This document shows, piece by piece, positions 1 to 8,060 of a stretch of DNA of 36,982 bases; positions within the stretch are counted from its first letter, which is position 1, and every line of letters begins with the position of its first letter. The DNA is from a virus. The stretch covers positions 1 to 36,982 of IMG/VR virus record IMGVR_UViG_3300035015_000016; one strand, given 5' to 3'. The translations under genes were made by a program, and so were the position numbers. The notes beneath the pieces were generated by a model, which did no database searches, was not told where the DNA came from, and was given only the letters and a program-made list of their open reading frames with translations.

Positions 1-636
1 ATGGACAACGTGATCTCGGCCTTCAACCTGGAGCAGGCAAGCCGCTTGGCTGGCCTCACAACCGCGACGTTGATCAGCTGGGACAAGGATGACTTCTTCA
101 GGCCTTCTCTCGCCTACGATAACAGAAGGTCGCCTTATTCGCGGATCTATAACTTTGAGGACTTGGTCGCGCTGCGCACCCTCTCGATCCTTCGGGAGCG
201 AGTCTCGATGCAGCACCTCAAGAAGGCCGCTGAAAAGCTGAAAGAGCACGCCGGCAAGCCTTGGACATCACTGGCGCTGTATACTCTCAACAGAGAGGTG
301 CACTTCCGTAATCCTGGCACAGGTCTCATCGAAGGTGCGGTGTCTGGACAGTATGGCGCGACTATCCCGCTTGAAGCAGTCGCGGAAGAGATGCGCCAGA
401 AAGCAAACGAATTGCGTGAGCGCGATCGATCAAAGATCGGGCAGCTTGAGCGCCATCGCTTTGTGATGGGTAATGCTTGGGTATTCGCGGGGACCCGTAT
501 TCCAGTGGCCGATGTGTTGAGCCTTCTAGATGCTGGCTTCAGTCGCGAAGGTGTATTGGACGAGTACCCCGATCTAGTCGATGCCGACATTGAAGCGGCA
601 AAAGCATTGGCGGACAGTTTGACTCGAGCGGCATAG
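1..636 (+). CDS. DUF433-type antitoxin-like protein with N-terminal helix-turn-helix
   Basis: 211 aa. The N-terminal ~75 residues read as a MerR-like helix-turn-helix (EQASRLAGLTTATLISWDK, then the YSRIYNFEDLVALRTL stretch). The C-terminal ~60 residues match the DUF433 pattern (RFVMGNAWVFAGTRIPVADVL, followed by a DADIEAA end). DUF433 proteins are usually paired with a PIN-like DUF5615 protein, which is the next gene, so the likely role is antitoxin and autoregulator of a VapBC-like pair. The family and pairing are known; activity here is inferred. The start codon is the first base of the window, so upstream control sequence is not visible and a longer N-terminus cannot be excluded. Confidence 0.75.
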   Translation: MDNVISAFNLEQASRLAGLTTATLISWDKDDFFRPSLAYDNRRSPYSRIYNFEDLVALRTLSILRERVSMQHLKKAAEKLKEHAGKPWTSLALYTLNREVHFRNPGTGLIEGAVSGQYGATIPLEAVAEEMRQKANELRERDRSKIGQLERHRFVMGNAWVFAGTRIPVADVLSLLDAGFSREGVLDEYPDLVDADIEAAKALADSLTRAA

Positions 637-654
637 TCATTTCTATGTCGCCTG

Positions 655-1035
655 GTGCAGTTTCTGTTGGATCACAATGTGCTGAAAGGAGTGCAGCGCT
701 GCCTTGAGCAGCACGGGCACGACGTGGAGTGGTCTCGGAACGTAGTCGGCCAAGAGGCTGAAGACCCGCTGGTAGCCACGACCGCTATGGAGCTCCAGCG
801 CGTTCTGGTCTCGCATGATCACGATATGCAGCGCATCCAGCGGTTTATTTCGGAGAAGCATCAGGCGCGTTTCCCTCGGCTGTCTCGGGTCATGTTCCAG
901 TGCGAGCAGGCACTGACCGTGGAGCGGCTTCGAACCCACATGGCGCAAATACAGTTCGAGCATGAACAGTCGAGGATCGCCGGGGCGCCGCTGACGGTGA
1001 TAATCCAGAAAACTCGCTTTGTGATCTGCCGGTAG
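655..1035 (+). CDS. DUF5615 PIN-like toxin partner
   Basis: 126 aa starting at GTG 655, 18 bp after the stop of the DUF433 gene. The only nearby ATG (645) is out of frame. It opens with FLLDHNV and has VLVSHDHDM near residue 50, the two acidic motifs of DUF5615 (Mut7-C-like PIN fold, putative RNase), where Asp residues bind metal. The C-terminal ~45 residues are longer and more basic than the compact family core. It is expected to be the toxin or nuclease half of the pair. It ends 3 bp before the convergent integrase gene ends, leaving no room for an attachment site between them. Confidence 0.7.
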   Translation: MQFLLDHNVLKGVQRCLEQHGHDVEWSRNVVGQEAEDPLVATTAMELQRVLVSHDHDMQRIQRFISEKHQARFPRLSRVMFQCEQALTVERLRTHMAQIQFEHEQSRIAGAPLTVIIQKTRFVICR

Positions 1036-1038
1036 ACC

Positions 1039-2169
1039 TCACCCCGCCTCCCGCTTCGCTACGGCTGTGCTGAGCTTGCCCGCAGTCCCGGGCTGCAGTT
1101 TCATCCCGGTTGCCGCCTCGGCTGCGCGCAGGCCTGCGTAAAAGGCTTCGTGCACCTTGGCGGTGGTCCCTTCGGCGTGGGTGTACGTGCGGCGCATCAG
1201 GTTGGTGTCTGACCACCCACCCCATGCGCCGGCAGCCTTCTCGTCGACGCTCTGCCGGACATTCATTTCCTGACCGAAGCCGTGACGGCCGGCGCTGTGG
1301 AACGGGATGAACTCGATCCCGGCCCGCTTGCAGGCGGTCTCCCAGCCCTTCCTCGGCCCGCTGCGGCTGCTCCACCCGAAGAGGCGCAGGTTGTCCTTTT
1401 TGCGTTCCCATCCCCGCGGATAGAGCGGCGGCAGGTTCGCCAGCTCGACCACTAGTTCGGTCGGGATGTCGAGCCAGCGATCGGGCGAGCCCTTCGCGCC
1501 GGGGATGCAGGCCTTGCCGTTCTGCAAATCGAGATGCTGGCCGGGGTGCATCTCGCACGCCTGGCTGATCCGCGCGCCGGTGCAGAACATCAGCAGCGCG
1601 AGCGCGCCATGACGGGCGCTGGCGTGTTCACGGAAAGCCAATAGCCATTCCCAACTGCCAGGCGGATAACGGCGGCGGCCAGAGCGTCCCCGCGCCTTGT
1701 CCTGCGCGACGGCCTCGGCCTTAGAATAACCTTTGATCCGGATAGGTGGGCATTTGCCCAGATCGTGCGCGTTGTTAATCACCGCGCGGATCGGGCTGAT
1801 AACCTGCCGCGTCCATGAAGCGGCGCCGCTGTCGGGGTAGAAGTGCGCACCGAGCTCGCGGACAAAGCGCGGAGTGATCTGGCTGATCAGCATCTCGCCA
1901 ATCTTCTCAACCATTGGGAGCAGGTATCCGGCGGTCTTCGGGTCTGCTTCGTAAAGCAGCACCGCCTCGGAGAAGGTCAGCCCTGCTTCGTCCCCGAGAA
2001 GGTGACGACGGATCCGGCGGGCTTCCTCTTCGCGGATCCAGGCGCGTGCGCCCGCTTCATCAGATGTTCCCGTGCTGCAGCGGTAGTAGTCTGTGATGGG
2101 GATGCCTTGGCACTCGATCCGCCCGCGAACCCACCATGTCGCACCCCGCTGGTAGCATTCGAGTGGCAT
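1039..2169 (-). CDS. int: Tyrosine-type phage integrase
   Basis: 376 aa site-specific recombinase expected to insert and excise the prophage. Catalytic features: Arg in FCTGARISQ (about residue 200), the HSAGRHGFG box II (about 291-299, Arg 295), a Trp/His-region GGWSD, and the Tyr nucleophile in RRTYTH (about 329). The N-terminal CYQRGATWWVRGRI followed by YYRCSTG is typical of phage and island integrases of alphaproteobacteria. The ATG at 2169 is chosen because the protein family begins this way. The 5' end lies inside the reading frame of the upstream excisionase-like gene (193-bp overlap). Its C-terminal end abuts the toxin gene, so attL should lie left of 1039, possibly outside the window. 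Confidence 0.93.
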   Translation of the reverse strand: MPLECYQRGATWWVRGRIECQGIPITDYYRCSTGTSDEAGARAWIREEEARRIRRHLLGDEAGLTFSEAVLLYEADPKTAGYLLPMVEKIGEMLISQITPRFVRELGAHFYPDSGAASWTRQVISPIRAVINNAHDLGKCPPIRIKGYSKAEAVAQDKARGRSGRRRYPPGSWEWLLAFREHASARHGALALLMFCTGARISQACEMHPGQHLDLQNGKACIPGAKGSPDRWLDIPTELVVELANLPPLYPRGWERKKDNLRLFGWSSRSGPRKGWETACKRAGIEFIPFHSAGRHGFGQEMNVRQSVDEKAAGAWGGWSDTNLMRRTYTHAEGTTAKVHEAFYAGLRAAEAATGMKLQPGTAGKLSTAVAKREAG

Positions 2170-2381
2170 TTTGTATTCTCCCCTTCTCTGGCACCAAGGA
2201 TGGTTTCCATCTGCGCGGGCGTGATCAACATAGCGCGGCCAATCTTATGGCGGGCACCGAGGCGGTTGGCCTTCTCGCGCAAGGTTCGCTCCGAGATGAC
2301 GATGCCACGCTGGTTGAGCAGCTCAATCCATTCGGACGGGGAGCGGGCCTCGTCAAGCGTGCGGCAGCCGGTGCTGATCAC
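1977..2381 (-). CDS. Excisionase-like helix-turn-helix protein
   Basis: 134 aa from a GTG at 2381, with a CAGGA-like ribosome site 8 nt upstream. Residues ~10-70 look like a small winged-helix or excisionase domain (SEWIELLNQRGIVISERTLREKANRLG, then an AMLITPAQMETIL strand). The remaining ~65 residues are low-complexity (Ser, Ala, Thr, Arg) and come from reading the first 193 bp of int in another frame. Position immediately before int supports a directionality-factor role. The tail may be real coding overlap, or a by-product of a lost stop codon. The domain call is from pattern only. Confidence 0.6.
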   Translation of the reverse strand: MISTGCRTLDEARSPSEWIELLNQRGIVISERTLREKANRLGARHKIGRAMLITPAQMETILGAREGENTKCHSNATSGVRHGGFAGGSSAKASPSQTTTAAAREHLMKRAHAPGSAKRKPAGSVVTFSGTKQG

Positions 2382-2384
2382 GTC

Positions 2385-2708
2385 TCAATCCTGCCGAAGG
2401 GTGTTGATAGTGGTGATCGCCATGGCGGCGGCGAGTCCGAGCTTGCGGATCGCCTTGTTGAGATCGGCCCCGGCGTTGCGCAGCTCGAGCATTGCATCGA
2501 GGGCGAGGTTGAGGGTTTCCTCGCACAGGCCCTCGGCGCACCGATCTGGCACGACGAAGCGGGTGATCTGCTTTTCGACCAGTGCGGCGCGGGCGGCCAC
2601 CACGCCGCGGAACGCATCGGCATCCTCGGCGAAGACGCGGACGTGCTCGGTATCGAGCGACATCGCAGCGTGGCTGCCAATGCGCAGGGTGGGGAGCGCG
2701 CGGCTCAT
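2385..2708 (-). CDS. Hypothetical early phage protein, 107 aa
   Basis: Not recognised. The start is placed at ATG 2708 because it overlaps the stop of the preceding 52-aa gene in an ATGA arrangement; the longer open frame upstream is shadow sequence. The protein is mostly helical and acidic-amphipathic, with an Ala/Leu-rich middle (LVEKQITRFVVPDRCAEGL, then EETLNLALDAMLELRNA). It lies in the leftward early operon between a Zn-finger miniprotein and the excisionase-like gene, so a role in early phage development or its control is plausible but unproven. Confidence 0.6.
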   Translation of the reverse strand: MSRALPTLRIGSHAAMSLDTEHVRVFAEDADAFRGVVAARAALVEKQITRFVVPDRCAEGLCEETLNLALDAMLELRNAGADLNKAIRKLGLAAAMAITTINTLRQD

Positions 2709-2863
2709 GCCGCGATTTTGCGACGACGATCGCGGGCCAAGGCAGTACAATCGTCGCACACCGGCTTGCCATCGCGGCCTATCAGCCAGCCCGGCGGGGT
2801 GCCGGGCACAGGTGAGGTATGGGTCTGGCCGCAGCCGCACTCGAAAAGGTGGTTGGGGTTCAT
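2705..2863 (-). CDS. Small zinc-finger protein, 52 aa
   Basis: Below the usual ORF size cut-off but well supported: an AAGGAG ribosome site sits 6 nt before ATG 2863, and the stop overlaps the next start as ATGA. Four cysteines in CGCGQ and CDDC form a probable CxC...CxxC zinc ribbon in a 52-aa protein (start MNPNHLFECGCGQTHTSP). The tail is basic (RDRRRKIAA). Such miniproteins are common in phage early regions; the function is unknown. Confidence 0.65.
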   Translation of the reverse strand: MNPNHLFECGCGQTHTSPVPGTPPGWLIGRDGKPVCDDCTALARDRRRKIAA

Positions 2864-2874
2864 TGCTGGCTCCT

Positions 2875-3054
2875 TCAGCTGGTGACATTGAGGACAGTGC
2901 AGACCGCCAGGACGAACCCGGCGGGGAAGATCAGTGCGAAGGCGGCAACCTTCAGCCGATCGCGGGATTCCCGCCGGCGGATCTCCGCAACCTCGCGCTG
3001 CAGCCATTCGGGCAGATCGCGTTCGGTGAGGCTGGATGGATCATGCTTCCACAT
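2875..3054 (-). CDS. Small single-pass membrane protein, 59 aa
   Basis: ATG 3054 has a GGGAG-type ribosome site about 11 nt upstream. The first ~35 residues are charged and helical (ERDLPEWLQREVAEIRRRES); the last ~22 are hydrophobic (VAAFALIFPAGFVLAVCTVL), giving one membrane segment with a cytoplasmic N-terminus. It overlaps the end of the upstream 185-aa gene by 14 bp, consistent with the early operon. No family recognised. Confidence 0.55.
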   Translation of the reverse strand: MWKHDPSSLTERDLPEWLQREVAEIRRRESRDRLKVAAFALIFPAGFVLAVCTVLNVTS

Positions 3055-3598
3055 GGGTCTGGGGCTCCCTCTGCTGGCGCGCCTCGGCGCGGAGTTCGTG
3101 GGTGATGCGGGCGAGGCCAACGGTCCGGCGCCCGGGTTCGCAGTGCCAGCGCAGGGCAATCACCCGTTGCGCCTGGTCTTCAAGCTGCTCTGAAAAGCCG
3201 CTGTGTTCGGCCGCGAAGGCAGCAATGCGAGTGATCGCCTGGTCGAGCGCGTCGCGCCGGTCCTGTTCGCTGGCGGGGCTGGCTGGCTCGCCTTCGCCGT
3301 CGCAGATGAATTCCCAGTCGCGGACCAGATCGGCGAATGCGCGCAGCTCGCGCCCGGCCTCTTCGGGTGCGAGCTGGCCTGCGGCGATGCGCTTGGGGAA
3401 GGATTCCCGGCGCGCGGCCAGCATCGTTTCCGCCATGCGGCGCAGATCGTGGAAGTCGCGCCACGCCGGCGGCGGTTCGGGACAGATGATCGCGGGGCGA
3501 CCGTCTGCAGGCCAACGACGTTCATTCGGGCCGACCGTCTCGTCGACCGAGGGCGCGGACCATCGGCCCACGGGGCGGGATGCGAGTGCGCGGCTCAT
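3041..3598 (-). CDS. Hypothetical early protein, 185 aa
   Basis: Not recognised. ATG 3598 overlaps the stop of the primase-helicase gene (ATGA), so it is translationally coupled to it. The protein is helical and charged, with a WRDFHDLRRMAETMLAARRES segment and EEAGRELRAFADLVRDWEFI in the middle, and no obvious membrane or metal site. The coupling suggests a replication accessory role, but nothing in the sequence proves it. Confidence 0.6.
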   Translation of the reverse strand: MSRALASRPVGRWSAPSVDETVGPNERRWPADGRPAIICPEPPPAWRDFHDLRRMAETMLAARRESFPKRIAAGQLAPEEAGRELRAFADLVRDWEFICDGEGEPASPASEQDRRDALDQAITRIAAFAAEHSGFSEQLEDQAQRVIALRWHCEPGRRTVGLARITHELRAEARQQREPQTHVEA

Positions 3599-6255
3599 GG
3601 CTGGAACTCCTGGTCAACCGGGCGCTGGAAGACCCAGCACCATTGGGGGCTGCCATCAGGCGGATTGACCTTGCGGTAGCCGAGGAACTTGCGGGACTTG
3701 GATCCGCTCATCACCTTTTTCAGCGCATCGAGCGGCGGGGGGATGATGTTGTTGCGCCGGCAGCGGCTTTCGAAGTCGGGCAGGTTGATCGCAATCAGGT
3801 TTTCGGATCGCCTGCTGCGGTTCAAGCTGTTGCCCACGAGGTCGGCATCGTGCTGTTCGCGCGCCAGCAGGTAATCGACCTTCTCCCAGAAGTCGGCCAC
3901 CAGCGGATGATCGCCGCCAGCTGACTGCTGGCGATCGAGCGCCATGCGGTCGACCTCTTGAATGGCTCTTGCCACCCATTCGGACTGACAATTGGGGAAC
4001 AGGTGCGGCAGCGTTTCGAGCGCTGCGGCGAGCTGGCTGTGGCATTTGATCGGACGGGCATTCTTGAGCCCGTCAACCCGCTTGCCCATCGCACGATCGT
4101 GGTACTGGAACCGCTCGAAGAAGTGTTTCAGCCAGGCGGCTTCCTGCCGGACGACATGCACCAGCGTGCCGCTGACCTCTTCCATCGGCCAGCTTTCGAG
4201 CCTGAGAGCTGCCTCGCGGGAGTGTTCGCTCCACAGCGACTTGTCGATCGACATCGACATCAGCCGCTCAAGCACCGCCGGGATCGCGTCGATCCGGTCG
4301 TTCTGCATCAGGTAAATCGAACCGAGGAACGGCGATTCCTCGGTCTCAAACCCACCGGTCTTTTTGCCGACACCGCGCGGGGAGCGGCCATTGTAAAGCA
4401 CCAGCAGCTCGTTGAAGTCGAACTGGCGGTTGTGCGATCCGCGTTCGCTGTCGCGTCCGCCTTCGATCAAGCCGACAGGAAGGTTGCTGACCTTGACCAG
4501 TGAGCGGGCGAGATAGGCGCGGGTGGCCTTGTTCGGATCGAAGCCTTCGTACCCTGCCCGCCCGGTCAGCTTCCATAGGAATTCAACAAGCGTCGACTTG
4601 CCCGATCCCGGCGGGCCTGTGATCTCGAGGAAGCCCAGCGATTTGTGCCTGTCGCGGATCTGCACCGCGAACATCGACATAACGAAGAACGAAAGCGCGA
4701 TCAGGCCGCGCGGCCCAAAGGCGGTCCAGATATCGGGCAGCCAGTCGGCGGCGACCTTGTCAGGGTCGTAGACGATATCGAGCATCCGCTCGGCCCCGCG
4801 CAGCTTCACCGCCCGCGATCCGACGTCGAAGTAATCTTCGGAATTGACCTTCAGGACGCGGCCTTGGTGCACTGCCAGGTCGCCCAGCAGCCAGACGCCG
4901 GGATCCTTAGCGTAGCCCAGTGATGGGATCGGCTCGACCGTCTTGAGGCGACGGGTCTGGCTTTTGATGATCCGGTCGAGCTGCTCGGCCGTGCCGGTCC
5001 ACATCCCAGCGAAGGCCATCAGCCGCTTCTTGAATTCGGCCGAGTTCGCACAGGCAGACGACGAAAAGCGCGCCTTTACCGGGCGGCTTTCATAGGGGAA
5101 ATCGATCCGCAGGAAGTAGTGGGTCTCGTCCGCAATCTCATCGCGCTCGCGGTATAGAAGCCGGAAGGCGCAGTTGCAGATCTCGTGGTAATCGATCTTG
5201 CGGCCGTCATCCTCGTCATGGGTGACCTTGACCCAGAAGATGCGGCTATCGTGCCGCATGTCGAAACTGGTGATCGAGCGCGCGCCCTTGGTCGCCCGAT
5301 CGACGATCAGCTTGGCTTTTTCGTGCGGAGTCTCGGCGATCGTGATCGCGCCGTTGAACATGTATTCTTCGAGCGCCTTAGGACCGAGCGGGCCATCATC
5401 CTTATCGCCGCGCCAACCCATCTGCCGCAGCCACAGATCATTCCAGTCGAGCTTCGAACCTTCACCATCGGGACGCACCTGGGCGGCGGTTGCCTTCCAC
5501 CCTTCGCGCCGGGCGCGGGCAACGAACTTGCGGCTGAAGCTGACCCCGGCGCTGCCGACGTCGAAGGCAAAAACCAGATCAGGCCGGGTGGCGATGCCAT
5601 CGGCCTGCAGCTGGGCTGCCAGATCGGCGAGGAACTTCTCGGGGTAGACGTTGCACGTCATGGCCGACACAGCGGCTAGGCCTGCTTGGGTCAGCGCGGT
5701 GGCATCGAAGATCCCTTCGGTGATCCATACCCGCGGTGCCTTCGCCAATGTGGCGAGCGTGGTGCCATTGGGCATCCAGCATAGCCCGCGCCAGCTGCCG
5801 CCCTTGCGGAAGTGGGCCTTTCGCGCGAACCGGCCGGGCCGATCGATGATCCGTTCCCAATAGGTATCGCCGAGCGGGAAGCGGACGGTGGCAGCGGTCT
5901 CCCCGGTTTCGTAATCGCGGAAGACTTCCTGAGAGAACAACCCGCGCAGCAGCCGCAGATCGAGCCCGCGCTCGTGATCGAGGTAGGCTTCGGCGGTGGC
6001 GTTGGGGTTTTCCGGTGTCGGTGGCTGGCGCTTGGTCCAATCTTCGAACAGGTCGGGCAGCAGATTGCGGACGCTGTCTTCCCACCCGCACCGCTCGGCG
6101 CGCCCGCAACGGACGATCTTCGGTTCGATCGCGGCGCAATAGGCCTCGCGCTTCCCGCACTGGGGGCACGTGCCTTCCTGCAGCCAATCGCCTTTGACTT
6201 TGCGAAACTGGAACTTGGTCTTCAGTTCCTTGATGATGTTGTCCTGCAGGCTCAC
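3595..6255 (-). CDS. Primase-helicase (Zn finger, TOPRIM, P-loop ATPase)
   Basis: 886 aa from GTG 6255, which overlaps the upstream stop as GTGA; the open frame continues to 6291 but that extension lacks coupling. Order of parts: an N-terminal zinc finger (TCPQCGKREAYC, then RCGRAERCGW, within residues ~28-60); a TOPRIM primase core with Glu in WITEGIFDATAL (~173) and Asp in LVFAFDVGSAG (~228); a C-terminal ATPase with Walker A GPPGSGKST (~545-553), then YNGRSPRG and YLMQNDR motifs resembling phage helicase sensors. It should prime and unwind DNA for phage replication. It replaces the gpA nickase module of P2. It ends in ATGA with the next gene. Confidence 0.88.
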   Translation of the reverse strand: MSLQDNIIKELKTKFQFRKVKGDWLQEGTCPQCGKREAYCAAIEPKIVRCGRAERCGWEDSVRNLLPDLFEDWTKRQPPTPENPNATAEAYLDHERGLDLRLLRGLFSQEVFRDYETGETAATVRFPLGDTYWERIIDRPGRFARKAHFRKGGSWRGLCWMPNGTTLATLAKAPRVWITEGIFDATALTQAGLAAVSAMTCNVYPEKFLADLAAQLQADGIATRPDLVFAFDVGSAGVSFSRKFVARARREGWKATAAQVRPDGEGSKLDWNDLWLRQMGWRGDKDDGPLGPKALEEYMFNGAITIAETPHEKAKLIVDRATKGARSITSFDMRHDSRIFWVKVTHDEDDGRKIDYHEICNCAFRLLYRERDEIADETHYFLRIDFPYESRPVKARFSSSACANSAEFKKRLMAFAGMWTGTAEQLDRIIKSQTRRLKTVEPIPSLGYAKDPGVWLLGDLAVHQGRVLKVNSEDYFDVGSRAVKLRGAERMLDIVYDPDKVAADWLPDIWTAFGPRGLIALSFFVMSMFAVQIRDRHKSLGFLEITGPPGSGKSTLVEFLWKLTGRAGYEGFDPNKATRAYLARSLVKVSNLPVGLIEGGRDSERGSHNRQFDFNELLVLYNGRSPRGVGKKTGGFETEESPFLGSIYLMQNDRIDAIPAVLERLMSMSIDKSLWSEHSREAALRLESWPMEEVSGTLVHVVRQEAAWLKHFFERFQYHDRAMGKRVDGLKNARPIKCHSQLAAALETLPHLFPNCQSEWVARAIQEVDRMALDRQQSAGGDHPLVADFWEKVDYLLAREQHDADLVGNSLNRSRRSENLIAINLPDFESRCRRNNIIPPPLDALKKVMSGSKSRKFLGYRKVNPPDGSPQWCWVFQRPVDQEFQP

Positions 6256-6554
6256 TGTGCGGCGAGCTCCCGGACGCTGTCTTCTAGCCACCGGTTCGCG
6301 CGCTGGCGCATGGCGTCGCGCTCGTTGCGCAGACGCTGGATCCTGATGGCGACCCGATCTGCATTTTCCCGCGCCGGCAGCTTGCCGATGACGAAGGCGG
6401 CAGCGATCCGGCGGTTACGGCGCGACCAGCGGCGATGGGTTGTATCGAACGGGAAGCCGGTGACATGCCGATCGCCGACCAAGTCGACGCGGGCGACGCC
6501 GTAGCAATCGCCATCACGGTAGAGGACGCGGTCCCCGGGGCGGATACCGTTCAT
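6252..6554 (-). CDS. Hypothetical early protein, 100 aa
   Basis: Not recognised. Starts at ATG 6554 (overlapping the stop of the 93-aa gene, ATGA) and ends in the GTGA overlap with the primase-helicase. The first ~35 residues resemble a small beta-barrel (RPGDRVLYRDGDCYGVARV), and the rest is a basic helix (QRLRNERDAMRQRANRWLE). Basic residues and position suggest nucleic-acid contact, as inference only. Confidence 0.6.
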   Translation of the reverse strand: MNGIRPGDRVLYRDGDCYGVARVDLVGDRHVTGFPFDTTHRRWSRRNRRIAAAFVIGKLPARENADRVAIRIQRLRNERDAMRQRANRWLEDSVRELAAQ

Positions 6555-6832
6555 GCGGCACCCCCGATCCTGACGAAGTGGAGCGGCTCGCCGTCCGGCG
6601 CTCGGGGCACCGGCACGGGAATCAGCACCTGCAGCTTGCGGTTGCGCGAGTGCGGGGTGCGGCGCAGCTGGCCGTCGATGATCAGATTGCGAACCACGCC
6701 CTCGGTCAGCGCGACGTCGCCATCGAACTGAGCGTCAGCGACATCGGTGGTCGAAGGGCAGCGCCCGTGCTTCAGCTCGTACCCGGTGACGAAGCGCAAG
6801 GCGTCGGCCTTGGCGGTGCCGATACAGGTCAT
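6551..6832 (-). CDS. Hypothetical winged-helix-like protein, 93 aa
   Basis: Start placed at ATG 6832 because it overlaps the stop of the 43-aa gene (ATGA). The pattern ALRFVTGYELKHGRCPSTTD, then VVRNLIIDGQLRRTPHSRNR, is a plausible small winged-helix: the helix pair is followed by a DGQLRRT turn and a basic wing. It may be a DNA-binding early regulator; this is pattern recognition, not a family match. Confidence 0.5.
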   Translation of the reverse strand: MTCIGTAKADALRFVTGYELKHGRCPSTTDVADAQFDGDVALTEGVVRNLIIDGQLRRTPHSRNRKLQVLIPVPVPRAPDGEPLHFVRIGGAA

Positions 6833-6960
6833 CGCGCAGCCGCCTCTATCAGGTGGCCGATCATGGCGCCCGCTAGCACCAGGCCGGGAGCGGCCCACAA
6901 CAGGGCGGACCAATCGGACCGGGGCCGCGCGGGCCGGTAATATCGGATCGGAAAGGTCAA
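6829..6960 (-). CDS. 43-aa single-pass membrane miniprotein, TTG start
   Basis: Too short for usual gene finders. It starts at TTG 6960 with a strong AAGGGGGA ribosome site 4 nt upstream, and its TGA overlaps the ATG at 6832. The sequence begins LTFPIRYYRPARPRSDW, with a basic N-terminus, then a hydrophobic segment (ALLWAAPGLVLAGAMIGHLI) and a short tail. The good ribosome site plus ATGA coupling make it likely real. Function unknown. Confidence 0.55.
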   Translation of the reverse strand: MTFPIRYYRPARPRSDWSALLWAAPGLVLAGAMIGHLIEAAAR

Positions 6961-7024
6961 AGCGTCCCCCTTGCGGCGAGCGCGCCGCATCAAAATTTCA
7001 GGCTTTGCGGTGGTCAGCGCCGCG

Positions 7025-7411
7025 TCAGGCGGCGGCGTCTGTTCGTTCGGTCTCCGGATCCTCGTCAGCCGGTTCGAACATATCGGGCTGGTTGGGATCG
7101 GGAGCGTGTCCGCCGGGCGGTCCGGCAGGGTAGATGTGGCGCACGAAGTGCGGCGGGGCCTGCGGCAGCGAGAGGCCGGGAACCTCGATCGAGCTGGGGC
7201 TGATCGTGTAAACGAAGCTCAGCTGCATCTTGAACGTGTGCCCGCAGGTGGCGTTGAGGCAGATGCACCACAGGTTCTTGACCAGCTCGGTTTCCTGATC
7301 GCTGTCGCGGATCCCGGCATCGTGATTGCAGACCGGGCAGGTGATCGTGCCGCGGCGCATGCGCGTGGTCAGCGCGCCCTTGCGGTGCGACACGGAACTG
7401 TGCGCGTTCAT
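7025..7411 (-). CDS. ogr: Ogr/Delta-type zinc-finger late gene activator
   Basis: 128 aa. It has the family core: CPVC (C25, C28), an Arg-Asp-Ser turn (IRDSDQETELVKN), then CLNATCGHTF (C51, C56) and FVYTISPS. P2 Ogr and P4 Delta bind a dyad near -55 of late promoters and recruit RNA polymerase alpha. Family members are about 70-80 aa, so the C-terminal ~50 Pro-rich acidic residues are an extension. ATG 7411 overlaps the CII-like stop (ATGA), so it is made with early genes, before the late dyads described elsewhere in this annotation are needed. Confidence 0.85.
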   Translation of the reverse strand: MNAHSSVSHRKGALTTRMRRGTITCPVCNHDAGIRDSDQETELVKNLWCICLNATCGHTFKMQLSFVYTISPSSIEVPGLSLPQAPPHFVRHIYPAGPPGGHAPDPNQPDMFEPADEDPETERTDAAA

Positions 7412-7890
7412 CGTGCCGCTCCCGATTGGGCGCGGGCCTGCAGCGCCGCTTCAATCTCCGCGACGATCTCAGACAAGCGGTGCGCGGCGGGAACCCGCTT
7501 GGCTGCCTCGGCCGCCGAAACAACGTGATCGTCCGCCAGATCTTCGGCGATGCCAGCGATCAGGCTAGAAGCCTCGGTCGACAGCCGGGCGATGTACCGG
7601 TTCCACTCCCCTTCCCCGCCCGCCACAGTAGGCAGCGGGACGAGGACGTATCCGGCGCGGCGCGCAAGGTGCCGGGTCATCACCGGGTGATTGGGCTTGC
7701 CGTGGGTGACAGCTTCGAGCGCCTCGATCACGCGGACCGGCATGGAGTCCTTCTCGCTCTTCGAAGTGTAGCGCTGCAGCTGACTGGTGGAGATTCCGGT
7801 TTCCTCGGCGCAGGCTTCCAGCCCGCCGGCGGATTCGATCAGCTCACGCGCCCGCTCGGCTTGGCGCTGTTCGGTGACAGGCAAGGTCAT
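7408..7890 (-). CDS. CII-like phage regulator
   Basis: 160 aa. The N-terminal helix-turn-helix (LIESAGGLEACAEETGISTSQLQRYTSKS) and the following EKDSMPVRVIEALEAVTHG stretch match the phage regulatory CII family found after cro genes in P2-like prophages of alphaproteobacteria. The C-terminal half is helical, probably for oligomerisation. ATG 7890 is preceded by a GGGGGG run about 5 nt upstream. It lies between the Cro-like and Ogr genes; a role in lysis-lysogeny control is inferred from family and place. Confidence 0.7.
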   Translation of the reverse strand: MTLPVTEQRQAERARELIESAGGLEACAEETGISTSQLQRYTSKSEKDSMPVRVIEALEAVTHGKPNHPVMTRHLARRAGYVLVPLPTVAGGEGEWNRYIARLSTEASSLIAGIAEDLADDHVVSAAEAAKRVPAAHRLSEIVAEIEAALQARAQSGAAR

Positions 7891-8026
7891 TGCGCCCCCC
7901 CAACCAAGCAGGGGGAAGCGGAGCAGAAATTGCCCGCTGACAGAACCATGGCGGCAATGGGAAAAGAGGCGGACGCAAAGGGAACTGGACGCACGGGAGT
8001 TTCACCTCGTGCGCCCGCCTCAGTGA

Positions 8027-8060
8027 TACCAGCCTGACACGGGATCAGAGTAGGCTGGTA
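8027..8060. repeat. 9-bp inverted repeat upstream of the CII-like gene
   Basis: TACCAGCCT (8027-8035) and AGGCTGGTA (8052-8060) are perfect inverted copies with a 16-bp spacer, in the non-coding stretch between the Cro-like and CII-like genes. There is no T-tract, so a terminator is less likely than an operator, for example for the CII-like protein or the repressor. Confidence 0.5.

Noticed and set aside
1843-3105. 420-aa plus-strand ORF across int and the early genes
   Set aside because: No domain, and it lies opposite five better-supported genes with coupled starts.
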